From IMG/VR virus record IMGVR_UViG_3300008952_000003, positions 62,001-126,000 of that record: a DNA stretch of 64,000 bases, one strand, 5' to 3'. Within the stretch, counting starts at the first letter, position 1, and each line of letters begins with the position of its first letter. Positions 18,947 through 26,631 of this stretch are shown piece by piece. The translations under genes were made by a program, and so were the position numbers. The DNA comes from a virus. The notes under the pieces are model-generated. The model was not told the DNA's origin, searched no databases, and saw only the letters and a program-made list of their open reading frames with translations.

Positions 18947-21900
18947 ATGGCAATTAACGATAACTTGATAGCGTATTATCGCGCTTCTGATTTTACAGAC
19001 GAAAAGGGCACTTACAACAGCACGACCCAGACAAGCGTGACCGTGAGCGCAACTGGTAAGTATGGGGATGGCTGGAGCTTCGATGATAGCGACGAGTCCG
19101 TAATAATTTTGGATTCTACAATCGATTTCGACATGGCACATGTTGCAAGCACGGGATATACCATCTCAATATGGGCAAAGAATCCATATCCTGCTACACC
19201 GGTCCGCGGAAAGACTTCGATATTATCTTCTGACACCAATTCCGTGATGCCTCTTATGATTTATCGCTTCCTGGGTGGTAAAATTCGTCTAGGCTGGAAT
19301 GGAGATGAACCAAATAGCAATTACGGTGGAACTTCATATGCTGAAGATATTATCAATGGCGGCTATTGGGAGAAGCAAGACAGTGATGAAATTTTTAGTG
19401 GCTGGATTCATTTGGCTGTGACCGTTCAAGCCGGCCACGCTAAATATTATATAAATGGCTCTCATGTTGCCACTTTGAGTCACGCCAAGGTTACGCAAGC
19501 TGTCTCGTTCAACCGTATTGGGAACCTAACCAGCTCCTGGTATAGCAAAACCGCCCTTGCAGAGGTGGTAGATGAGGTCGCTGTATGGTCAAGAGCTTTG
19601 ACAGCCTCAGAAATATTGGATGTTTATGGATCAGAGATCAACTCTTTGGTCGCCGGCCCTCCTGCTCCCGCCCCTGTAGCCCTAGCAGAGAAGTCGACCC
19701 TCTCTTCTGAATCTGACACGTCCGCAGTTGGACTCGTTTCACCTACTGGCGATGTGGGATTTTTAAAAGGCTCAGGACAGACAGGAATTATGGTATATTC
19801 AGAGTCACCATATACTATCTGGTTTAAAGATTCGAACGCTACGTGGACTTCTTATCAGACTTTCACAGCGGAGAATTTACTAAAAAATACTACATTTCCG
19901 TGGGGAAATAATGTAGCGGCCTATATTCAGACCTCCGAAGCGACCCACAAAGTCTACATTTATCCAAAAACCGGCGCGTTGCTGTATGATGGTGATCCAA
20001 CTGATGGAATTAATCAGGCAGACACACTATTATCTTCCGACAATACATCAGTGGCCCAAACAATTGCTTCAAAGTGGGATCAGGATACTGGTGGTCACCT
20101 TATTCCCGGCACTAATGATACATTTGATATCGGGTCTCCTGATTATAGAGTCAGGGACATATATCTATCCAATGACTCTCTTTATATAGGTGACGACGTA
20201 AAAATCTCAAACGATAACGGCGTCAAGAAGACCAAAAAGAGAAAGAAAGATCGAATGCCGCAATTACTGCAAGATCTTGGCGTTACGTCCGCTCAGGTTG
20301 CTGCTGCTTTTCCAAACAAGTCGGGCTTTTCAGATATGACGATGGCCAATTGGCTTAATCTTGCCAAGCAGCAAAGTGGAAATCAAAATCTGACACCAAA
20401 AGACTTATTTGATGCAGTGGCAGACTTCGACATAGATCCAGAGTGGAGTGATTATCTAATCGTAGACTCGCCGACTCTTGGAAATCTTGAATTGAAGGGG
20501 TCTGCTGGTCAAAAAATCAAACTATCCGAATTGATAGGAATGCAATCAGATATTGCAGCCATTGACACTTCTGGTATCGCAACAAACGCGACAGCAATTG
20601 CAACAAACGCGACAGATATCCAGGACACCCTTGGTACCATCACTGGGTCTACTCATTTGGGGTTTTTACCCATTCCCGGAGCTTCTTCTAGTGCCCCATT
20701 TGCAAACCTTATAGAATCGGTCTCTATGCATGGGGATGATGGGGATATAAAGTGGTTTGACGAGGGAGCATTGACTTGGAAGTCTCATATCAGATCTGGT
20801 GAAAATGATGGGGAGACCTACATCGATATATCGCCACAAGTGTTCGGGTCTCCATCGGCCATATGGTTGGGCCAAGGCGCAGATCAATGTACCACCTCTG
20901 TTCGTGGTGATCTGAGAGTAGCAGGCACAATTAAGCCTTACGCGGGCACGAACCACGATTTGGGATCCCCCACTTCCCCTTTTAGAGACTTATATCTTTC
21001 TGATAACTCTTTGTGGGTCGGAGATTCCAAGTTGGACTCCACCACCGGAAAAATCAGAAAGAGGAACAGAAAAAAGGATAAGGTACCAAAATGGTTGTCA
21101 GATCGAGGTGTGACACCTGCCGACGCACAAGCTGCCTTTCCTGGTTATTCGAACATATCGCAGATGACAATGGCAAACTGGATGACAATGGCTAAACAAC
21201 AGTCTGGAGGAGAAGATGCCACCCCAAATGACGTTTTCGGAGCCAGCGAGGACTTCGACATTGATAAAGACTGGGAAGATTATCTCGTTGTCGATGATCC
21301 GGAAATAGGAGACCTCACACTCAAGGGATCCACGGGCATCCCGGCTGTGTTTACTTCGCGACCCGGCGCCGCCCCCTACTACGGAGATGGCTCCCTACGC
21401 TATCTTGATCTTCGAGTTTCGGATATTCAAGCCGAACATCTTGAATTCAAGCAAAACGGCAAAGGGATTATGTGGCGGGATTCTAATGAGGTTCAGCAGT
21501 GGTTACTCATGCACCAAAGCGCCGACGGCGTAGCCCCCACACTCAAACTCTCAGTGGCCACCGCCGCCTCCCGCGACGAAACTGGGCGCACACCGCATTT
21601 AAAATTGATAGCTGGCCGATCTGGCCATGACGATAGCGTTTTGACACTAAGGGCACACCAAGTGGTTGTTGAGGATAATCTTGGCGACAATGCTCTTGAT
21701 TTGCGCGAAGAGTTGCCAAAGATTGCAACAAATACAGCAGCAATCGCAGCAATCGCAGCAATTGATACTTCTGGTATTGCAACAAATACAGCAGCAATCG
21801 CAGCAATTGATACTTCTGGTATTGCAACAAATACTTCTGATATTACAACAATCAACGATAATAAATATATATTTGATGGCGCAGATGCAAACACAATACA

Positions 21901-23086
21901 ACTTAAAGATATCGGACTTGACCTCTATAACGAAGATGGTGCCGAAAGGGGCTCTCGTATAACCTTGAATAGAAACCTGGCCCAACAGAAACAAGATCTT
22001 TGGATAGCGATGGATCACATTGAAAACCAGCCTCGAAAGATTTATCTAGATGCAGGCCTTGGCCACACTACATCTCCACAGATGGGGGGGGTATATCATC
22101 CGCCCGGCGAGGTAAAGGTGAGGGGCACCCTATCGCTCGACACCGAGACACTCTCTGTGGCTGATGTTGCGCAATCTTTGACCGACAATATTGCAGCAAT
22201 CGCAGCAATCGATACTTCTGGTATTGCAACAAATGCAGCAGCAATCGCAGCAATCGATACTTCTGGTATTGCAACAAATGCAACAGCCATTTCAAGTATT
22301 AATGCAGATAAGCACATATTTACGGATCATATCGTCCTCAAAGAGAAAAGGGATCTCCATTTTTATGATGAGACAGATTCCATGAAGGGGCAGGTAGCCT
22401 ACAACGAGAGTTCAGACGGAAATTATATAAAGGTTGCTCTCGAAGCGGACAGCACAAAGACGAGAGTAATTAGCCTTAACGCTGGAAACTTAGACGGCGT
22501 AAGCCCAGAGGGCACTGTCAAACTAATAGGAGAGACCATTATCAATAGAAATGGCACCGTTTACAATGTTACGGACAAATTGGACTCTCTTGATGCTACC
22601 GTGGTATCAAACTCCACCGCAATCGCAGCGATTGACACTAGTGCTCAGGGCACAAACGCAACAAACATTACAACAAACACAACGAATATCGCAGCAAACG
22701 CAACAAACATTACAACAAACACAACGAATATCGCAGCAAACACTGCCACCGAGCTAGAAAATAGGTGGTCGAATTCAAAAAACTGGATGCTTAGACCACC
22801 CGCTCCCTATAGCGGAAATAATGTTTTGCAAATCCAGACAGGCGGAATATTCGGATCAACCGATGGATCCGTAGCCTTCCATTCATCAGACGGAATGTTG
22901 ATAATAAACGGCCCGGCCGACTCCGCGAACGATGCCGTATTGGCCTGTGATGGAAAAAAACTTTCCATGAAAGATACTATTAACTTATTCGTATCAATAA
23001 AGACAGCCGTAGATCAGGCAACTGATTTTGATCACTTTAAGGCGCTCATGGGGCTCGCTTATGCTTTTTGGGATCCAAATTGGTAG
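18947..23086 (+). CDS. Long tail fibre with LamG domain and coiled repeat stalk
   Basis: A 1379-residue fibre. Residues 1-235 are a LamG-like jelly roll (LIAYYRASDF, YTISIWAKN, KYYINGSHV, DEVAVWSRALTASEI). Residues 265-350 repeat the YSESPYTIWFKDS / GALLYDGDP module of the previous fibre. Two copies of a roughly 120-residue unit follow (about 397-520 and 678-795), each with a YLSxxSLxxGD strand, a Lys/Arg-rich KKRKKD patch, MTMANW, and a closing LxLKGS. Between and after them come stalk repeats of the form IAAIDTSGIATN, typical of trimeric phage fibres. The C-terminus ends in an unrelated 70-residue tip. The purine-rich site before the ATG may be masked by a hairpin. Likely role: host recognition. 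Confidence 0.75.
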   Translation: MAINDNLIAYYRASDFTDEKGTYNSTTQTSVTVSATGKYGDGWSFDDSDESVIILDSTIDFDMAHVASTGYTISIWAKNPYPATPVRGKTSILSSDTNSVMPLMIYRFLGGKIRLGWNGDEPNSNYGGTSYAEDIINGGYWEKQDSDEIFSGWIHLAVTVQAGHAKYYINGSHVATLSHAKVTQAVSFNRIGNLTSSWYSKTALAEVVDEVAVWSRALTASEILDVYGSEINSLVAGPPAPAPVALAEKSTLSSESDTSAVGLVSPTGDVGFLKGSGQTGIMVYSESPYTIWFKDSNATWTSYQTFTAENLLKNTTFPWGNNVAAYIQTSEATHKVYIYPKTGALLYDGDPTDGINQADTLLSSDNTSVAQTIASKWDQDTGGHLIPGTNDTFDIGSPDYRVRDIYLSNDSLYIGDDVKISNDNGVKKTKKRKKDRMPQLLQDLGVTSAQVAAAFPNKSGFSDMTMANWLNLAKQQSGNQNLTPKDLFDAVADFDIDPEWSDYLIVDSPTLGNLELKGSAGQKIKLSELIGMQSDIAAIDTSGIATNATAIATNATDIQDTLGTITGSTHLGFLPIPGASSSAPFANLIESVSMHGDDGDIKWFDEGALTWKSHIRSGENDGETYIDISPQVFGSPSAIWLGQGADQCTTSVRGDLRVAGTIKPYAGTNHDLGSPTSPFRDLYLSDNSLWVGDSKLDSTTGKIRKRNRKKDKVPKWLSDRGVTPADAQAAFPGYSNISQMTMANWMTMAKQQSGGEDATPNDVFGASEDFDIDKDWEDYLVVDDPEIGDLTLKGSTGIPAVFTSRPGAAPYYGDGSLRYLDLRVSDIQAEHLEFKQNGKGIMWRDSNEVQQWLLMHQSADGVAPTLKLSVATAASRDETGRTPHLKLIAGRSGHDDSVLTLRAHQVVVEDNLGDNALDLREELPKIATNTAAIAAIAAIDTSGIATNTAAIAAIDTSGIATNTSDITTINDNKYIFDGADANTIQLKDIGLDLYNEDGAERGSRITLNRNLAQQKQDLWIAMDHIENQPRKIYLDAGLGHTTSPQMGGVYHPPGEVKVRGTLSLDTETLSVADVAQSLTDNIAAIAAIDTSGIATNAAAIAAIDTSGIATNATAISSINADKHIFTDHIVLKEKRDLHFYDETDSMKGQVAYNESSDGNYIKVALEADSTKTRVISLNAGNLDGVSPEGTVKLIGETIINRNGTVYNVTDKLDSLDATVVSNSTAIAAIDTSAQGTNATNITTNTTNIAANATNITTNTTNIAANTATELENRWSNSKNWMLRPPAPYSGNNVLQIQTGGIFGSTDGSVAFHSSDGMLIINGPADSANDAVLACDGKKLSMKDTINLFVSIKTAVDQATDFDHFKALMGLAYAFWDPNW
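20550..22745 (+). repeat. Interspersed imperfect repeats encoding IAAIDTSGIATN-type units
   Basis: Four clusters, near 20550-20625, 21719-21846, 22188-22290 and 22617-22745, repeat variants of ATTGATACTTCTGGTATTGC plus AACAAATACAGCAGCAATCGC. They encode the fibre stalk. Copies inside the second and third clusters are nearly identical at the DNA level, which points to recent expansion or gene conversion. Confidence 0.8.
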
Positions 23087-23110
23087 CAAATAGTTTTATA
23101 AGGAGGGTCT

Positions 23111-23311
23111 ATGACAATGACACAAATGGCAAAAGGCGCCTTGGATAAGCTTTTAGAAAAAGCTATTTCAAGAAAACTACTGGTATGGGGAACTGCAACA
23201 GCACTTCTCTTTACCTCCAATCTTGAGAGTGAACACTGGCTCTATCTTAGCGCCCTATATATTGGTGGACAATCTATAATCGACGCAATAGTTAAATTTA
23301 AGAGTGCTTGA
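23111..23311 (+). CDS. Small membrane protein, holin candidate
   Basis: A 66-residue protein with a strong ribosome site (AAGGAGGGTCT) before its ATG. Two hydrophobic segments are visible: LLVWGTATALLFTSNL (about 25-40) and WLYLSALYIGGQSIIDAIV (about 44-62), with a Lys-rich stretch before the first. Small size, two membrane segments and its place just before two more membrane-associated proteins are typical of holins, which open the inner membrane at lysis. No endolysin gene is visible nearby, so the lysis role is inference. It overlaps the next gene by four bases (ATGA). Confidence 0.5.
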   Translation: MTMTQMAKGALDKLLEKAISRKLLVWGTATALLFTSNLESEHWLYLSALYIGGQSIIDAIVKFKSA

Positions 23312-23712
23312 TGATTAATATTAATTTCGGTGATGTTTTCAGATATTTGGGAGAGTTTTTATCAAAGAACTGGCAAGCTATAGGTCTTGTGATCATGGTC
23401 TGTCTCTTCTTTTTGACAAAAAACGATTATGCTGCTTTAAAAAATTCAATGGATGTGATGAGTGTGAGCTATCAAGAGCAAATATCTGTCCTAGAAGCTC
23501 TTCATGCTAAGGAAATAGCAGCGCGAGAGGAGGCAATCGCCGCCTATGAGCGCGAACTAGTTGAATTGACAAGAAAATATGAGGAAGAGATCAGAGATCT
23601 TCAAAGAAATAAAGAAGAGGACATCGAAGAATATATTCGAGACTTTGACCTACAGCCAGAAAAGCTTGCGAGAGAAATAGAAGAACAATTTGGATTTGAA
23701 TATGTTGAATAA
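23308..23712 (+). CDS. Membrane-anchored coiled-coil protein, inner-membrane spanin-like
   Basis: A 134-residue protein. Residues 20-38 (NWQAIGLVIMVCLFFLT) form one membrane span near the N-terminus. From residue 50 on it is a charged coiled coil (Glu/Lys/Arg heptads such as LTRKYEEEIRDLQRNKEED). An N-terminal anchor followed by a periplasmic coiled coil is the layout of Rz-type i-spanins, which help fuse the two membranes in Gram-negative lysis. It overlaps the preceding holin candidate (ATGA) and the following signal-peptide protein by 11 bases, resembling Rz/Rz1 arrangements. There is no sequence-level match I can claim. Confidence 0.5.
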   Translation: MMININFGDVFRYLGEFLSKNWQAIGLVIMVCLFFLTKNDYAALKNSMDVMSVSYQEQISVLEALHAKEIAAREEAIAAYERELVELTRKYEEEIRDLQRNKEEDIEEYIRDFDLQPEKLAREIEEQFGFEYVE

Positions 23713-24136
23713 AATAATATTTTTGGCACTCTTTTCTGCTTTTGCAGGTACGGCACTAGCCAGTGATGGGAAATTCACATTCACACAAGAGAATGAGCCA
23801 TCACCATTTACTGGAACTCTGTTCGACCCAGAAGCAACAGCGAGATTGTTGGCAAATAATAAGTTTTTGAAAGAAGAGTATGATTTGAAGCTTGGATTTG
23901 AGCTTTCAAAGCAAGAAAGAGAGTTCAATCTCAAACTAGAACAGCTTCAAATCACCCTGGACACCCAGAAAGAGAAATATGAGACAACACTAGAGTTAAA
24001 AAACACAGAAATCGAACAATTAAACAAGATTATCGCGAAAAAGCCCGGATCAAATGCTATGATTTGGGGAATAATCGGTGGTTTTGTGGCTGGCGCCGCT
24101 TCTACTGTCGCTATCGTACATGCGGTGAACAAATGA
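23702..24136 (+). CDS. Exported coiled-coil protein with C-terminal membrane segment
   Basis: A 144-residue protein starting at the ATG at 23702, inside the end of the previous gene; an upstream TTG at 23690 is less likely because it would put DLNM before the signal peptide. Residues 1-20 (NKIIFLALFSAFAGTALA) are a good signal peptide with an ALA cleavage site. The motif PFTGTLFDPEATARLLA follows, then a coiled coil (about 60-110) and a C-terminal hydrophobic segment (IWGIIGGFVAGAASTVAIV). It lacks the lipobox cysteine of a true Rz1 o-spanin. Its neighbours suggest a role in lysis or envelope passage, but this is inference. Confidence 0.55.
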   Translation: MLNKIIFLALFSAFAGTALASDGKFTFTQENEPSPFTGTLFDPEATARLLANNKFLKEEYDLKLGFELSKQEREFNLKLEQLQITLDTQKEKYETTLELKNTEIEQLNKIIAKKPGSNAMIWGIIGGFVAGAASTVAIVHAVNK

Positions 24137-24516
24137 AGAAGAGTTTAAATGATATTGCGAAATATGAAGTTGCTATTTCCAAAAAATATGGAAAAGATGC
24201 AATCAAGCATCCCCAAGCCGACTGGAACGACGAAAAAGAGAAGGAATACCAAAAACAATCCAAGGATCTTTATGAAAAAGAGAAGGAAATTCGAGAAAAA
24301 ACTGAAAAAGTAGAAGTTGATGGATTTTTAATATCTAAAAAACTATTTACTAAAGATAGCAATCGAATTTGTCCCACATGTCATTCCTATTCTTTTGATT
24401 TGAGAGACGATGTATATATGACAAAGTTTGATTGTTGCTTTAAATGCTACATTCAATGGGTAGAGGGCCGCGAAGAAAGGTGGAAATCTGGATGGCGCCC
24501 AAAAGAGGAAAAATAA
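24133..24516 (+). CDS. Small zinc-ribbon protein, unknown function
   Basis: A 127-residue protein. I choose the ATG at 24133, which overlaps the previous stop (ATGA); a longer reading to 24064 would only translate the neighbour out of frame. Residues 30-62 are a charged helix. A zinc ribbon follows: C80-P-T-C83 and C102-F-K-C105 (C101 adjacent). The end, EGREERWKSGWRP, is rich in Trp and Arg. It sits just before the terminase genes. The zinc site is visible; any DNA- or protein-binding role is a guess. Confidence 0.65.
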   Translation: MKKSLNDIAKYEVAISKKYGKDAIKHPQADWNDEKEKEYQKQSKDLYEKEKEIREKTEKVEVDGFLISKKLFTKDSNRICPTCHSYSFDLRDDVYMTKFDCCFKCYIQWVEGREERWKSGWRPKEEK

Positions 24517-25038
24517 ATGGCTACAACATTAGAAATTATTCAAGGAATTACACAAGCTGCAGCAAACGCTTATGATGGTGCTCACGATCAGAGATTTGTG
24601 CCAGATGGAGAAACAAAGGAAATAGGCCTCTCTCGTGAAGAGGGCTGTGCAATCACAGACTCCAGAGTTTCTGATGGTTTCGGTGTAAAAATAATGGGAG
24701 ACGTGCTCCAGATCAATTATGAGGCCAATATCAGATTATCGGATGTCTATGCTAATGGATTTGAAGAAGAGTGCGAAAGAAGGCTGGCAGCAATAGCGGA
24801 TTTTCTAAAAAAAGAATACAAAGTCGTCACCGGCCGATCTTTGGCCCTAAGCCCCCAAGGCGAGGCAGTTTGTGTCGTGCAGCACACCTCCAGAGTCAGG
24901 ACATTTGTTATGGCTCACAAAATGTTTAAAATTGGGGGCCTGAAAGAGGTTGAAACTCTCGGAGAAGGCATAAGTGACCCAATTGCAGTAAAATACCAGA
25001 AGTTTTTGAAAGAAGGCGCCTTTGACAAAAGTGAGTAG
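24517..25038 (+). CDS. Conserved-looking phage protein preceding the terminase
   Basis: A 173-residue protein directly upstream of the large terminase gene, with no gap on either side. The order small-then-large terminase is common, but I do not see the coiled-coil and helix-turn-helix layout of a gp16-type small subunit. The protein instead reads as a compact alpha/beta fold with SREEGCAITDSRVSDGF and a basic helix RLAAIADFLKKEYKVVTG. I leave the function open; terminase or head assembly partner is the most natural guess from position. Confidence 0.6.
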   Translation: MATTLEIIQGITQAAANAYDGAHDQRFVPDGETKEIGLSREEGCAITDSRVSDGFGVKIMGDVLQINYEANIRLSDVYANGFEEECERRLAAIADFLKKEYKVVTGRSLALSPQGEAVCVVQHTSRVRTFVMAHKMFKIGGLKEVETLGEGISDPIAVKYQKFLKEGAFDKSE

Positions 25039-26628
25039 ATGTCATACACATTATCAAAGAAAGAGGTAGTAGCAGAAATATTAAAATGTGGCAAAGATCC
25101 GGCCTATTTTACCAATAACTACGCAAGAATATCTCACCCTCTAGAGGGATTGATCCCATTTAAGACATACCCCTATCAGGCGGATTTGTTATCTGATTTT
25201 AATGATTATCGATTCACCGTCATACTAAAGGCGCGTCAATTAGGTATCTCCACTATCGTCGCGGCATATATAGTATGGCTAATGTTGTTCCATCGAGACA
25301 AAAATATCCTCGTGATGGCTACAAAATTTGCAACAGCCGCAAACTTGGTAAAAAAAGTCAAAGCTATTTTAAAAAACCTACCAGAATGGATCATAATATC
25401 TAACATATCGATAGATAATAGGACCTCTTTCGAACTTTCTAACGGATCCCAGATTAAAGCCGCCTCAACTTCTGGCGATGCCGGCCGCTCGGAGGCACTA
25501 TCTCTGTTGGTTCTAGACGAGGCCGCCCATATTGATAATTTAGGCGAACTTTGGGCAGGATTATATCCTACAATTTCAACTGGCGGCCGCTGCATAGCGC
25601 TTTCTACTCCGAATGGTGTCGGAAACTGGTTTCACAAAGTATATGTCGAGGCCATAGAGTCTTCAAATGATTTCCACCCGGTCAATCTACCGTGGGATGT
25701 CCATCCAGATCGAGATCAGGAGTGGTTTGAGAAAGAGACCAGAAATATGTCTCGACGAGAAATCGCACAAGAACTCGAATGCAACTTCAATACTTCCGGA
25801 GAGAGTGTAATTCATCCAGACGACATAGACTGGATAGAAAAACACGTCTGCGATCCAAAATATCGAACAGGGTTTGATAGGAATATGTGGATATGGGAAG
25901 AATATCAGGCAGATTGTACATACCTTTTAGTTGCCGATGTAGCTAGGGGAGACGGCGCCGATTATTCCGTGTTCCACATAATCAAATTGGAGACTATGGA
26001 AGTTGTGGCTGAGTATCAAGGGAAACCAAATCTGGATATGTATGCCAATGTCTTAACTCAGGCCGGCAAAGAATATGGCAATTGTCTATTGGTGGTGGAA
26101 AATGTTGGAATCGGAATCTCTGTTTTAGAGAAGCTAATAGATTTGGAATACTCAAATCTATATTATTCGATAAAGAGCACACACGAGTATGTTGACAGCT
26201 ACCAGGGTGAAGCCAACAACTCTGCAGTCCCTGGATTTACTACATCGACAAAAACAAGACCACTCATTGTGGCAAAATTAGAAGAATTCATAAGAAACAA
26301 ACTAATTAAAGTATATTCAGTTCGTTTTTCCAATGAACTGCGAACTTTTATTTGGCATAATGGAAAGCCACAAGCAATGCGAGGGTATAATGATGACTTA
26401 ATCATGGCCTTAGCAATCGCTTGTTGGGTAAGGGACACAGCATTAAGCGTGAATAAGAGAGAAGTAGAGTATAAGAAGGCATGTCTAAACTCAATAATCA
26501 AAGTTAATACAAAAATAAACACTACAATTCCAGGAATGGAAGGATACAATAGAAAAGAAGCATTTGATGAAAAAATGTTTAAATCATTAGAAGAATATAA
26601 AAAATATTCTTGGTTAATAAAAGGATAA
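25039..26628 (+). CDS. Large terminase subunit (gp17-like packaging ATPase/nuclease)
   Basis: A 529-residue packaging motor. The ATPase part shows a variant Walker A, KARQLGIST (64-72), Walker B LLVLDEAAH (D160-E161) and the coupling motif ALSTPNG (187-193). The nuclease part has an RNase H-like acidic triad: D300 in LLVADVARGDGADYS, E354 in LLVVENVGIG and D453 in YNDDLIMALA. It pumps DNA into the prohead through the portal and cuts concatemers. The length is shorter than T4 gp17 (610 residues). The gene is followed three bases later by the portal gene, as expected for a partner. Confidence 0.92.
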   Translation: MSYTLSKKEVVAEILKCGKDPAYFTNNYARISHPLEGLIPFKTYPYQADLLSDFNDYRFTVILKARQLGISTIVAAYIVWLMLFHRDKNILVMATKFATAANLVKKVKAILKNLPEWIIISNISIDNRTSFELSNGSQIKAASTSGDAGRSEALSLLVLDEAAHIDNLGELWAGLYPTISTGGRCIALSTPNGVGNWFHKVYVEAIESSNDFHPVNLPWDVHPDRDQEWFEKETRNMSRREIAQELECNFNTSGESVIHPDDIDWIEKHVCDPKYRTGFDRNMWIWEEYQADCTYLLVADVARGDGADYSVFHIIKLETMEVVAEYQGKPNLDMYANVLTQAGKEYGNCLLVVENVGIGISVLEKLIDLEYSNLYYSIKSTHEYVDSYQGEANNSAVPGFTTSTKTRPLIVAKLEEFIRNKLIKVYSVRFSNELRTFIWHNGKPQAMRGYNDDLIMALAIACWVRDTALSVNKREVEYKKACLNSIIKVNTKINTTIPGMEGYNRKEAFDEKMFKSLEEYKKYSWLIKG

Positions 26629-26631
26629 AGA

